NCBI GenBank assembly: GCA_037974665.1
Contig: CM075765.1
Location: 13,573,501-13,637,500, forward strand
DNA from: Ehretia macrophylla
Lineage: Eukaryota > Streptophyta > Magnoliopsida > Boraginales > Ehretiaceae
Direction: 5' to 3'
Length of the DNA: 64,000 nucleotides
Shown here: piece after piece, positions 43,552 to 55,185 of the stretch
Layout of the letters: every line of letters begins with the position of its first letter
Position numbering within the stretch: the stretch's first letter is position 1
The notes under the pieces: model-generated
What the model saw: the letters and a program-made list of their open reading frames with translations, nothing else
Databases searched by the model: none
Told to the model about the DNA's origin: nothing
Made by a program: the position numbers and the translations under genes

Positions 43552-43900
43552 GGTCATGAAGTACCATGTCTTAGTCCTATTGATTCACTAATGTATCTTG
43601 CTAATAATAGAAGGCCAGAAAATTGTCTTCCATTAATTTGTTAATGAAATATAGTACAGTTCCAACCTGAAGGTATTAGAATGAAATTAATCACTTGTCG
43701 TGCTATCTATGTAGAACATCAAATATGGACTTATATTATCCAAGAATGATGATTTTATCATAGTCAACCCTACATATACTGATCATTTATTTGACCCCAC
43801 AAAGAAAGATCACAGACAACTCATGTATTTATTCGTGATAACGAGTATAATGTGGCAATCCATGAAATAGAACACGAGTGTTGTCCCTTCAAATCATGAT
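43552..43900 (+). pseudogene. Copia-2 pol remnant (end of RT and part of RNase H)
   Basis: 'GHEVPCLSPIDSLMYLANN' at 43552 matches the conserved copia stretch before RNase H. About 240 bp later 'PHKERSQTTHVF' matches the RNase H phrase after 'GYLSD'. The sequence between has lost its frame. Integrase and most of RT were not found upstream, so pol is deleted or unreadable. Confidence 0.6.
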
Positions 43901-44165
43901 GGGATTGTGACTATTCATGAGGCTAGGGGATAATATATTGATGCACTGTACTCTTTTTCTTTCACCAATGTTTTTCCTCCCACTGAGTTTTTCCTGGTAA
44001 AGTTTTAACGAGACAGGACAAATATGTTTGATATGATAGAAACATGTTGAACCGAAGTTTTTTTTCATGGATGAACTCCAAGTGGAAGTAAAACAGATGT
44101 TCATCAAATATTGATTTCAGTCAACTCAAAATATGCTTAGATGAGGGGGAGACAAATACACACTG

Positions 44166-46683
44166 TGTAACGCCCCGATCCCTCACGAGACCGGAGGCTC
44201 TAATGACCATGCTCTTCTCAACCCAATACCAAGCCCGGTCACAAAATTTTTCCTATTGGTTAAGTCCGGACCCGACACATGGACAGAGTCTTCCCTGTAC
44301 CGTGGACATTCTGAAAACCTGTAAACACTAAATAAAGCCACAACATAACAAGACATTCATTTATAACTAAAGATCTTAGCTTTAAGGCCATTCGAGCCTT
44401 AAGATATACAAACAGTTTAGATACAGACAAGCATGCATTCATAACTTAACTTCTTTACAAAACCGCTTATCATGTTACTCCATGATAACTTTTAAGTATT
44501 CTTAGAAATTGAAAACAACTAGTCATTCACTCCCAAGCATGCGAAGAAGCTAATAGCAGAAATATAAGTTATTACATGCCATGGTTCTAAATCTACCACT
44601 ACAACATCTATCCCTCAATTTGCAAACTATATAATATACACATATCACTTAGGTTACAAAATAGAACATAAAGTAAAGAAAACAAGTCCTACTCTCATCA
44701 ACAAGAACATAGTCCACCTCAGGCAACTAGACACAGCAACTAATGCAACTCCTCCAACTGCGCCACCTGAAACATGTTAGCGAGGTACGAGCAACTACTG
44801 TTGCCCAGTGAGGGATAAGGTCCCGGGGCGTGCAATGCAACAGGTAATACAGTTAAACAACAATAGCAATTAAACAATTCAAGAAACAATGATAGCTTCA
44901 ATAACCACACATTTAAAAGGATACATTTCACATAACCCCTATACTCCAATCTTCACTGGGTCTTCATTCACGATCCACGAACCACGATCATGATCACGAT
45001 AAGCCGGCATAACCCCAAACACTCCAGTGGGTGTACTCCGGATGTACCCCGATAATCCTACGACCCAACATCCCCTGGCAATCTCCGGACCAGGCGAATG
45101 AGGGACTAGGGCACGGAGTTTGAATATCCACCGGCAAGCCCTCTGCCGCCCAGCCGATATTCAACACATCCGCCCCTGACACTATGGTTGCGCAACCACT
45201 ATGCAATGCACTTTACAATGGCAAGTTAATGTCAATAATATAAGCAATAACACATAGGAGGATCAACAAAGTAGGTTGACCTCGATGCAATTAGAATAGA
45301 AACAATTATATAAGTAAATAAGCAGTTTTACAAAGGGACATATACAAGGTAAGCATAGAATCATACCAAAAGCTCCAAATGAACTTGAAACCACATATAA
45401 ACACTCAATAAGTCATGCCATGGGCTTAGTAGCATGAGTCAACCGAAAATGCACCTAAACCCCTTTGTTTTTCAAACTATTTCTCTTCCAAACCAAAGTT
45501 AATGATTCACGTTTGAGGGGAAACTACATCAATCCTCTAATTAACCCCTAAGGTACCCTTTCAACCCACAATTAAGCCCGATCACTCGCAATTGCCCCGA
45601 AAACCCCAAATTCTCTTTTATAGCTTTAAACTACACGTACCTCATCCAGGCTTCAAACAAGGGTTATCAAAGCTTCTATAGCACCTAGGTAGCCTAAGAA
45701 TACTAAAAGTAAAGCCCGAATCCACCCGGATTCGCCTTAACCCCGAAACCCCTTTATTAAAGTCGACTATTTTACGTTTTATGCGATATTAGAGCAATTC
45801 AAGTGCATGGGGATATTAGACTACCTTCATTAGCACCTAAGGCATCTATTAGGAGTGTTGAATCAAGCTAATACGTGCAATTACACAAAACCCTAGAAAA
45901 ACGTCACTATTTACCTCATAAATCAAACTAACGATTCTAACCGTTTAAAAAGCGAAACAATGGCTCAAATATGTTCTCTAGCACTTATAAACAAGGTATA
46001 ATAGCATAGATAATCAATACAATAGCATTTTGTCACATTTTCAACAAATCAAGAAAATAGCAACTATTTTAAAATGCGAAAATAAGCTGTGAAATCCCTC
46101 ACCAATGTGCGTAGGAACTCTCGGGAGGCTAGCAAACACCCTAAACTACTTTCTCCTAGCTTGGCTTGGCTTGGCTTGAATATTTGTTGAGCAAAAATCT
46201 CTATTTCTCCTCCTATGCTATTCTCGGATTTGCTACAGTAATTCCTGCATCATTTTTTTTTTTTTTTTTGTGTTTTGTTAAGTTATTAGCTAGGTGGTGT
46301 TGTATGAGCATATATATTAAATGTGGTCAAGTTAGGTGCTTAGTGGTCCACTAAAATGAACGTTGATAACCTTAAAACGAGCCTAAGGTGAAGAATATAT
46401 GCTAGCTAATTAAATTACTAAGTTATGTTACGTAACACTATTTATTGAACTATTAAAACATTTTATAAACGAGTGCTTCTATCGCTCCTAGCTCAATTGC
46501 ACATTTTTCCCATTCCTTTAACAATTAATATGATTTAATAAAAATGCTAATTCACTAATATAATGCAGGTTAAAAATGGAATGAATAGTGACCAAGAAAG
46601 ACAACAGGTAAAGCACATAATTTAATGTACAATTAATGGATGCAACATTTAAAAATGTGTACGGTAGAATCTCGGGTGTCACA
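44166..46683. mobile_element. 2.5-kb insertion in Copia-2, probable solo LTR
   Basis: The segment starts TGTAACGCCCCGA and ends CTCGGGTGTCACA, and the 5-bp flanks CACTG (44161-44165)/CACTA (46684-46688) nearly match. It interrupts the Copia-2 3' region, whose TACTCTTTTT phrase continues at 46688. It is GC-richer than its surroundings and has no gag-pol, primer-binding site or polypurine tract. Size and TG...CA ends fit a solo LTR of a long-LTR Ty3 element (Tekay/Del-like is a guess). A TTGGC tandem run lies at about 46155-46178. Confidence 0.65.
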
Positions 46684-46817
46684 CACTATACTCTTTTTCC
46701 CTTCGCCTAGGTTTTATTCCACTGGGTTTTCTTAACAATGTTTTTAATGAGATAGTGATTGAGTTTATAATGAGGTTTTAACGATGCATATTTTTATAGT
46801 GAATATCCAACGGGGAG

Positions 46818-47169
46818 TGTTATGAAATATTAATATGTGGATATTCACCAGTATGCATCAACAACGTGCTTCTAATTTGCAGCAGCCTGTTTCTGATTTA
46901 CAGTAACCTGTTTCTGATTTGCAGTAGCTTGCAACCAACCTACATCAGCAGCTTGTAACCAGTTTGTATAAGCAACTATTGATTTGCAGCAGCCAGCAGC
47001 CAGCTTTTGATTTGTAGCAGTTTATACTGCATTAGCGCTTGTGCAACCAGGAGCTTCTAAAACTCTATAAATAGAGAAGTTCTATTAAAATGTAAATCAT
47101 TCAAAAATGAATAAGAGTTTCAGTTTTCTTTTTATACTATTTGTTGTCTTTTGCAGTTATTTTATAACA
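46818..47169 (+). repeat. 3' LTR of Copia-2
   Basis: 352 bp, TGTTATGAAATATT...TTATAACA, preceded by the purine tract AACGGGGAG. It is shorter than the 5' LTR because repeat units are missing. Confidence 0.88.
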
Positions 47170-47699
47170 CCGAGTATAATCTTACGCAATTATAAAATAT
47201 CGACTTACTTCGATTAACTTGGTACGTGCTGTGTATCATAGAGATTAGATGGGGTGGTCGAGTAGTAATTTACTGCACTCACAATTTTATGTTTATTTTT
47301 GCTTTTTTATCACAAATATCGACAGAACCTTTATCTGAGCTGAACTATAAGTTAAGATGTATCACTATATTACAAAATTTGTAACTTTGGACCTGATGCA
47401 ATGTGATCCAACCTTAAATGTGTTCCTTCTTATTAAAATAAAAAAAACTATGATAACGTCACCGGAGTTTATCAAAACCGTCACGTTTAACGAGGCAACC
47501 CGCCCACGTGTCAGCGCTTTCAGATAGATCTTTGTTTCTTTCCGCAACTACACACTCAGCAAAATAATTAAATAAAAAAAGCAAAAAATACGTAAAATAT
47601 AAACTAAAAAAGTCAAAAATAGAAATAAACTAAATTCGTGTGTATATACACACACATAAGACAGTGTACGTATATATAACTTTGTAAAAAATTGGAGGA
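47170..47699 (+). promoter_or_regulatory. Probable ABCD1 promoter with ABRE/G-box and TATA
   Basis: Upstream of the leader exon there is a CACGTGTC element (47505-47512), which combines a G-box core with an ABA-response element, and further ACGT cores (AACGTCACC near 47455, GTCACGTTT near 47480). A TATA box TATATATAA is at 47671-47679. ABRE/G-boxes bind bZIP and bHLH factors. An ABA or jasmonate link would suit a gene acting in beta-oxidation and germination, but it is inferred. Confidence 0.45.
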
Positions 47700-47987
47700 T
47701 CCTGAAATAGCTCATCATCTTCTCTGCGTTTGCTAGGAAGTTTATTTATTAGCTAGGGTTAGTTTTATACGCTGTTCAAACGTTTCACACATGATTGTAT
47801 TATTTTACAATCATTTAATTAATTAATTAATTAATTAATTAATTAATTTTGTGTACAGATAAATACTAGGGTTTGGTGAAGATTTTTAGCTTCTAAGTAG
47901 ATCTTAACGCTTTTGCTTTGCTGATTTTTTGTTGTTCATCAACGAGAGCGAAAGCGACGCCGTTTTGAATTCGAGCTGCTGGATTAG
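47700..47987 (+). other. Probable non-coding first exon of ABCD1
   Basis: The leader-like sequence contains an (AATT)n microsatellite at about 47815-47849 and ends GGATTAG|GTGAGTATC, a near-consensus donor at 47987/47988. The next + strand exon with a good acceptor is at 57978, followed 77 bp later by the ABCD1 ATG. The resulting intron is about 10 kb and would hold the Copia element at 51481-56867. The exon could instead belong to an unrecognised transcript. Confidence 0.5.
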
Positions 47988-50900
47988 GTGAGTATCTTTG
48001 AAAAGTAACCTTTTTTTTTTTCTAAATTTTTAATATTTATTTATTTATTTAATTTTTTGTTTGGTTGATATAGAGTAGTGGAATTAGTGAAAATACGAAT
48101 GCAAATTAGTTTTTGAGTTGAGAAATGTTGAGGATTAGTTAGTGTGATTTTGCTATTGCGGTCGCAGTGTAGGGTTTGAGATTGAGAATTCAGATGATGA
48201 ATTAAGTTTTCGATTACTTTTTGGATCAAATTTTGTTATATTTTATGTTTAACAAGTTCATGGTGTTGAATGTTCATTCATTATCGATATTGTTTTGGTG
48301 ATTAGATATAACTAAGAGCTTAGCAAGTGCTCTGCAGTGCTTACTTTGCTTGGAACAGTTGCCGCATGATTAGTTGTTGTTAGAGGGCAGTGTGACCGAT
48401 TTAGTCATTGCACGTGGTTTATCGCTGGGGGCTGTTCATTGTTGGGAAGTAATTAGGCTGTCTAGGGCTGACGCCACAAGAATTGGGGTTGAACTTTTGG
48501 AAATTGTTATAATGGCCTTTGTCATATTGCACATAAAATTAAAAGATGCGAGGTGGAAGGAGTCAAGTTGTTTGTTGGCCGCAACGACTTTATTAACGTT
48601 TTTGCTGTTGTTGAAGTACTGAATGGGGAAATTTATTGGCTCCTGTATCGTTATTTGGTTATCAGAAATTAGTCACTTTCCGTATTTAATGCTAAAGGTA
48701 TGTGAGTTTTAATTTTCGTATTCAGCCAATTGTAGCTTCTTGAGCAAGGAGAAAGAATTCCTTGAATGTACATAAAATTCAGTTGGTGCAATTCTGTGCT
48801 GCACTTGGAGGAGTGCTTTTGTGCGTAACCATTGAAAGGGGAAACAAGTCACCACAAAATAAAGTGGTGGGGCCTGGGGTGGATGTTAATAGTTAAATCC
48901 ATATGTGGAGTATTCCTCTTCTCTAGTACAGATTTTATCTGTCGGTGAGCCTTGAACGTTCTTTATTGCATTAAAGACGGTCTTGTATTAAGTACTTTGA
49001 ATTAGTTGGAGAGGATGCACAATATTGGATTACAAGACGGTCATGTTCTTCAGGAATGTTAACTGTGGAGGACGAGAAGTGCTTACTGTGGATGTAAACA
49101 GATGCATCATTCATGTGAAAAACAAGAACGCTTGAATTTAGATAACTAGAATGGTTTTTATCATTTTACCTGTAAAAGAAAGGAGAAAATTTTGTAAGTG
49201 GACTTTATGCTTTCAGTCCTGCTTGAGTAGATATATGATTTAAGTAACTTGCTTGGTTTTTCTAGATTATAGTTAGATATGAAAATGCTTATTTGCCTAA
49301 AACTAATTGCTAGTGGGGTCAGTTGGATCGGTTTCCTCACAAAAATGGGGTCTGTTGAATCGGTTTCCTCATAAAAACATCGATATGATAAGTTGATAGT
49401 AACTTTGGTGACTGGAATATAGTTGTATTTTAGCTGATACGCTTTCCACATCTTCTTTTTCTTTTGATGATTCCATAAGTGAACTTATGACGTAATTCAA
49501 TGTCTCTATTTCCTTCTTTGCTACATGTGATATCTTTTCTTCTTAAGAAAGTTTTTTCTGGTTACTGGCCTACCAATGTCATATTTTGCATTTATACACA
49601 TAATTGTTGTGTACCTTCCATGAATCTCTATTTTTGTGCTTTTCATGTTACTTCATTGCGTATAAGGCTGCGATATGTCATAGGTGACATTAGTACTTAC
49701 TGGTGGTCTCTTGATATTTTTGACCTAGTGTTTTTTTTTTCCTTCTGAAAATATAGGTGGGAGAAGTTACAGTAGCTAGAATTGATTGGTATTTCAAATC
49801 TTGGCATTCCAAATTTAATTAGATAAAATCTTGTCATAGATCTATAGCGTTCCTAAACTCTATGAAAGGGAACATGTGAGATCTGTAGTTTGCTAGATTA
49901 AGCTACAAGGCCGCTATTTCTGTTTGCGTGTTCACGCATGTGTTTCTGTCCTTCATACATTTTAACTATATATAGATGTAACTAGTATAATTTGATTTTC
50001 CTGCTTTATACCATGTGCCTTTAGCAATTAAAGCTATTTTAATCTGGACTATATGCCCAGACGTGTAACAACTGTTGCAGAACATTAATGTTTCTGATTC
50101 CTTTGATCTGTTGCTATTCAGACTCATCAAGGTTGTTTGTATTATCTTTCTTAGAGTCACATGTTACAGCACAGCCATCATCTTTCTGTCATTTTTCTTT
50201 GCTGAATTGAAATAGATGTTTTGCAGATATTTTATGCTTAATTTCTTTTGAGGAGTATAGTTTTTACAACATATTGCACATGGACAAATTTGTAAGATAG
50301 ATCTTGATGGTCAAAGTAGGATCTCTGATATCCAAGCAGCATGTGCGTTTTCTGGGTTTTGCACTTGATGGAGCATGGTTTAGCATAATTGCCCTTAAAA
50401 GGTATCTAGCTTACCCATCTTATAGTGGTTGCTCTAAAGCATCTGCATTTAATTGTACTGTATGTTTGAGTTATTGCCATCATTTGTCCAAAAATGCTCC
50501 TAATGGTTCATCAGAATATGGTACATTAGCATTTTTTATAGAGCAAATAGAATCACAATGGCATGTACGATTGCCCCATACATGACAGCGACACTCTCTA
50601 AACTCGTGTTAAGGTGACAAAATAAGATGAAGTTAAAGAAATATTTCCAGATCTCACTTAACTTTGATCTGCTGGGAAGGTCTTAGGGATAGGGTAGGTC
50701 ACACTTATGTAGGGTGACATGTGGTCGGTATAATTGGGTAGGTTAAATTTTACAGGTTGTTAATAAACACTCAACTTCAAACGCTTTGCACACACCGACA
50801 CATGCATACACACACACATAAAATGTTATACTTTTATGTATATTTGTTTTTCATGGACTATGCATATGCATCTTTTGATGCAAGTTTTTATGGCTTCAAA

Positions 50901-51475
50901 TTGAGAAAGCTTCATGACTGATCATACTTGAACACCATTGCGCATGCATGCTGAATCTCAGTGGTTTATATTATACGAGTTATCAAGTGGCAGATCAATA
51001 TATCTTTAGAAAATGATTAACTTCTCTGTCTCTTCTCAGTATTATAGAATTAATAACATCCCATGTCTCTATGTATTATCAATGCTTAAAAAGTTGCTCA
51101 GAATTTCCGAGTACAATGATCATGTGGAAGTGGTGGCTGAGACCAATTAATCTTAGCTGTCCATTCCATGGTATTATCTAATTCTCGTAGAACTAAATAA
51201 TTCCCCTTAACTTGAAACATTTCCAACACGAAGTTTGAAGAGGAAGAGAAATGCTCTTACATTATGCACCACTTGGTCGCTAATAACTCTTTGTCTAAGA
51301 GAATAAATTTATCTCCATTGACAAATTAGTTCATTATATCAAATGCTTTCTGGCTAAGCTATAAGTTTCTTGACATGAATGTATTTAGCTCTTTGAATTA
51401 ATAAAAGTTGATATTTTACAACTTCTCACCTCTGAATGTTTCTTTTCTCTGCATGTGAGGGATATTTTCTGGTTT
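47988..51475 (+). other. Presumed ABCD1 5'UTR intron, left part
   Basis: No coding exon with recognisable protein similarity. Open frames at 48374-48622 and 50304-50585 have no motif. Transposon boundaries were not recognised here. Confidence 0.4.
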
Positions 51476-51480
51476 GTGTC

Positions 51481-51681
51481 TGATAATGATAAAAAAGAGA
51501 GAGAGACATTATAGAGAAGAAGAGAATTGCTTCATATGTATTAACAAGAACAAGCCTTTGATTTATAGGGCAATGATACAAGAAAAGGCAACAATAAAGA
51601 AGTGATACACATCTGTAAAATACACACACAACTCACAAACAATCTGTAAAGTAAACACAGATGTAAAGCATATTCTCAACA
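51481..51681 (-). repeat. 3' LTR of Copia-3
   Basis: 201 bp, TGATAATGAT...TTCTCAACA. It has a purine-rich GAGAGAGAGACA segment near its left end and is the unduplicated form of the LTR. Confidence 0.92.
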
Positions 51682-51688
51682 CTCCCCC

Positions 51689-52176
51689 TCAAGTTGGAGC
51701 ATATATATCATATGTGCCCAACTTGTTACAAATATATTCAACCCGAGGACCCCTTAAAGGTTTAGTAAAGAGATCAGCTAATTGATCATTTGAACTGACA
51801 TGTGAAGTAACAATTTCTTTAGCTAACACTTTACTTCTCACAAAATGACAATCAATCTCAATGTGTTTAGTCCGCTCATGAAACACGGGGTTTGATGCAA
51901 TGTGTATTGCTGCCTGATTATCACAAATTAATGTCATTGGTTGAGGACAATCAATCCCAATTTCTGTAACCAAGTGTTTGACCCATATCAATTCACATAC
52001 TCAGATTCTGCACTTGAACGAGCAACAATAGTTTGTTTCTTGCTTTTCCATGAAATAAGATTTCCTCCAATGAAAACACAATATCCAGAAGTGGATCGTC
52101 TATCGTCAGGAGATCCAGCCTAATCTGCATCAGAAAAACCAACAATTTCTGTGTGTCCTCTATTCTCATATAACAT
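51689..52176 (-). pseudogene. Copia-3 RNase H end, frameshifted
   Basis: The reading continues from pol in another frame with 'GHTEIVGFSDAD', an in-frame TAG where the family has Trp, '[27 protein letters not shown]', and after a small deletion '[10 protein letters not shown]', '[10 protein letters not shown]' and '[11 protein letters not shown]' (51991-51689). The lesions (frameshift near 52178, stop near 52120, deletion near 51995) abolish RNase H activity from this copy. Confidence 0.85.
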
Positions 52177-55047
52177 TCATTTTCCTGGGGCATTCTTGAT
52201 ATACCGAAGAATACGGATAACTGCATTCCAATGACTTTCTCGAGGTGAATTCAGAAACTGACTAACAACACTGACAGCAAAAGAAATGTCAGGACGGGTC
52301 ACAGTGAGGTAATTGAGTTTGCCAACTAGTCTTCTGTATTGTCCTGGATCTGATATCGGCTCCCCCTCATTAGGTATAAGTTTCACATTTGGATCCATTG
52401 GTGAGTCACATGGTCTTGAGCCCAGCATCCCTGTTTCTTCCAACATATCAAGTGTATACTTGCATTGTGAGATAAAGATGCCCTGATTAGATCGTGCAAC
52501 CTCAATGCCAAGGAAATAGTGTGACTCTCCTAAATCTTTTGTTTGAAACTGTTTATGCAAAAAGGTTTTTAGGTCCTGTATGCCTGTTGTGTCGTCTCCA
52601 GTTATAATAATATCATCAACATAGACAATTAGTAATAGATGTTTCCCAGCAAAATGTCTATAGAAGACTGAGTGGTCAACTCCACACCGTGTAAGTCCAA
52701 AATCAATGACGGCTTCACTAAATTTCCCAAACCATGCTCGAGGGGACTGCTTCAATCCATATAAAGACTTTTTTAATCGACAAACCTTATGTGACTCCCC
52801 CTGATCAACAAACCCTGGTGGTTGCTCCATATAAACTTCTTCCTCGAGCTCACCATTTAAGAAAGCATTTTTAATGTCAAGTTGGTGAAGCGGCCATTGA
52901 AACATTGCTGCAAGTGCCATAAACAGACGAACAGAAGGAAGCTTAGCAACTGGAGCAAATGTATCATCATAGTCAACTCCATAGACCTGAGTGTATCCTT
53001 TTGCAACCAAACGAGCCTTCAGCCTATCCACTTGTCCATTGGGAGAACGTTTGACTGTGTAGATCCATCGACAACCCACAACAGATTTTCCCTCAGGTAG
53101 ATCAACTAAGTCCCATGTACCATTTGAGCGTAAAGCAGACATTTCCTCAATCATAGCCGCATGCCAACCGGGGTGATCAAGAGCTTCTGATACAGTATGA
53201 GGAACAGAGACAGAGGAAAGAGAAGCAAGAAATGACGCATAGGATGGAGATAGAGCACAATACGAGACAAAATTAGAGATGGGGTGTTTAGTGGTGCAAG
53301 TACGTGTACCTTTTCGAAGAGCAATAGGGACATCCAGATCAGAGACTAAGGGATCAGGAAGTGGATCTAGAGTGGGCGAAGTAGATGGTACAAAATCTTC
53401 AACGAGTGGTCGTTGCTGTGGACGTCGTTGATATGTCTTTAGATCTTGACGATCCAAGCGAGAAAGGGAAAGATCAGGTAAATTAGGGCTAGTAGACGAT
53501 GGAGGATCCGCATGAAGATCAAAAAATGGAACGGGAAGAGGTAAATCGTCTATGATTGTATGAGATGAATGGGATGGAGGAACAAAATATGATTTGGACT
53601 CAAAGAAAGTTACATCAGCACACACAAAGAACTTATCTAACTCTTGGGAGTAGCACCGATAGCCTTTTTGATATCGAGCATACCCAAGGAAGATACACTT
53701 TGTGGAGCGAGGGCTTAATTTGTCTGAGCCAGGAGTAAGATTATGAACAAAACACACGCATCCAAAGACGCGTAAGGGTAAAAGATAGATGGATTGATGA
53801 GGAAAGAGGACAAAGAAGGGAATTTTGTCATTTAGGATAGATGATGGCATACGGTTAATAAGATAGCAGGCAATAAGGACAGCATCATCCCAAAAACGAA
53901 TTGGAACATTCATATGAAGAAGAAGTGTGCGAGCAGTCTCAATTAGATGGCGGTTCTTACGTTCAGCAACCCTATTTTGTTGTGGAGTATAGGCGCAAGA
54001 GGATTGATGAATGATACCTTTGGAAGACAAGAATGTGGAGAAGGCAGAAGAGAAATATTCTTTGGCATTATCACTGCGTAAGATGCGAATTGTAGTACCA
54101 AATTGATTTTGAATTTCAGCACAAAAATTTTGAAATATAGAAAAAAGTTCAGAACGATCTTTCATTAAAAATAACCAAGTGACACGGGAAAAATCATCAA
54201 TGAAGGTAACAAAATATCGATAACCAAACTTTGATACATGGCGACTGGGTCCCCAAATATCTGAGTGAATTAACTCAAATGGAGCCTGAGCTCTTTTATT
54301 GTAGCGATTAGGAAAGGAATTACGAGAGTGCTTTCCTAATTGACAAGACTCACACAAAACAGTACTAACATTATGTAAACTAGGAACCATCTTTTTTAGA
54401 TTTGCAATGGATGGATGGCCTAGTCTACTATGGATAAGTTCAGAAGTGGAGATAGCTGTGCATGCAAGTGATGTTTGGATATCAAGGTAGTAAAGACCAT
54501 TAGTTTCGTATCCTGTACCAATCCTTGCGCCCGTCTGCAGATCCTGAATAAGAACAGAATCAGATGTGAAGGTGACAGTACAATTAAAGAGTTTGGTTAA
54601 CTTGCTAATGGACAATAAGTTACAAGGAAAAGTGGGAATGTACAAGACAGATGTCATCTTAATAGATGACGTAGGATTCGCTACGCCTACTCCACGTACA
54701 GGAGTGAAAGAACCATCAGCAAGGGAAATAGGGGAAAAGGAAGTGGAAGAACGAAATTCAGAGAGTAAGGAGGGGTTACCGCTCATGTGATCAGATGCAC
54801 CAGAGTCAAGTATCCACTTACCAGAATGAGGAGAGTGAGACAAATTGGCAGTAGCAGTGGTGGCATGCGCAAGAGAAGCAGCGGATGATTGAGACACCTG
54901 TTGTGATACCTGGAACTGAAAAAACTGTAAGTATTCAGTTTCAGAGAAAGTATGTGTGAGCGGCTTATTTGGTGGATCTGTGGTAGAATTTGTATCAACA
55001 ACATCAATTTGAGCAACATTTGCAGTACCAGGTGGTTTACCATGCAA
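52177..55047 (-). CDS. Copia-3 pol: protease, integrase, reverse transcriptase (956-codon frame)
   Basis: This long uninterrupted frame contains the protease active site 'WILDSGASDHM', the integrase zinc-binding motif ('HSRLGHP', 'CESCQLGKHSR'), the DDE core ('IHSDIWGP', 'LRSDNAKEYFSS', 'RVAERKNRHL'), then RT ('GCRWIYTVKRSPNGQVDRLK', 'QLDIKNAFLNGELEEEVYM', catalytic 'VYVDDIIITG'). The order PR-INT-RT defines Ty1/copia. The first Met is internal: the frame reads on from gag through the zinc knuckle 'CTYCNKTGHTRDRC' (about 55100) after the TAG at 55186. It ends prematurely at 52177 by frameshift before RNase H. The enzymes would act in cytoplasmic particles and the nucleus; activity of this copy is doubtful. 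Confidence 0.9.
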   Translation of the reverse strand: MHGKPPGTANVAQIDVVDTNSTTDPPNKPLTHTFSETEYLQFFQFQVSQQVSQSSAASLAHATTATANLSHSPHSGKWILDSGASDHMSGNPSLLSEFRSSTSFSPISLADGSFTPVRGVGVANPTSSIKMTSVLYIPTFPCNLLSISKLTKLFNCTVTFTSDSVLIQDLQTGARIGTGYETNGLYYLDIQTSLACTAISTSELIHSRLGHPSIANLKKMVPSLHNVSTVLCESCQLGKHSRNSFPNRYNKRAQAPFELIHSDIWGPSRHVSKFGYRYFVTFIDDFSRVTWLFLMKDRSELFSIFQNFCAEIQNQFGTTIRILRSDNAKEYFSSAFSTFLSSKGIIHQSSCAYTPQQNRVAERKNRHLIETARTLLLHMNVPIRFWDDAVLIACYLINRMPSSILNDKIPFFVLFPHQSIYLLPLRVFGCVCFVHNLTPGSDKLSPRSTKCIFLGYARYQKGYRCYSQELDKFFVCADVTFFESKSYFVPPSHSSHTIIDDLPLPVPFFDLHADPPSSTSPNLPDLSLSRLDRQDLKTYQRRPQQRPLVEDFVPSTSPTLDPLPDPLVSDLDVPIALRKGTRTCTTKHPISNFVSYCALSPSYASFLASLSSVSVPHTVSEALDHPGWHAAMIEEMSALRSNGTWDLVDLPEGKSVVGCRWIYTVKRSPNGQVDRLKARLVAKGYTQVYGVDYDDTFAPVAKLPSVRLFMALAAMFQWPLHQLDIKNAFLNGELEEEVYMEQPPGFVDQGESHKVCRLKKSLYGLKQSPRAWFGKFSEAVIDFGLTRCGVDHSVFYRHFAGKHLLLIVYVDDIIITGDDTTGIQDLKTFLHKQFQTKDLGESHYFLGIEVARSNQGIFISQCKYTLDMLEETGMLGSRPCDSPMDPNVKLIPNEGEPISDPGQYRRLVGKLNYLTVTRPDISFAVSVVSQFLNSPRESHWNAVIRILRYIKNAPGK

Positions 55048-55185
55048 GCTCCAACATCTGTCGCGAGTATGACCTGTCTTGTTGCAATATGTACACTTTG
55101 GTCCGGAAGAGTCCGAACGTCTACCTCCCCGACCACGATCTCTTCCTCGATCTCCACGAGATATTCCATTAGGACGACCAATCGT

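Larger units (their letters stand above)
39625..47169 (+). mobile_element. Copia-2: decayed Copia retrotransposon
   Basis: LTRs lie at 39625-39995 and 46818-47169 (TGTTATGAAATATT...TTATAACA). The 5-bp flanks TCGAG/CCGAG have one mismatch. The primer-binding site TTATCAGCACGAG (39998-40010) is the internal initiator-Met type used by many plant Copia families, and AACGGGGAG precedes the 3' LTR. The interior has a gag with several stops, a degenerate repeat region (41164-41515) and only scraps of pol. A 2.5-kb insertion occupies 44166-46683. The element is old and inactive. Confidence 0.9.

Noticed and set aside
44740-45206. Minus-strand open frames inside the 2.5-kb insertion
   Set aside because: Short, lacking family motifs, and inside a probable LTR.
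48374-48622. 82-codon + strand frame in the presumed ABCD1 leader intron
   Set aside because: No recognisable motif or splice context; treated as a chance frame.
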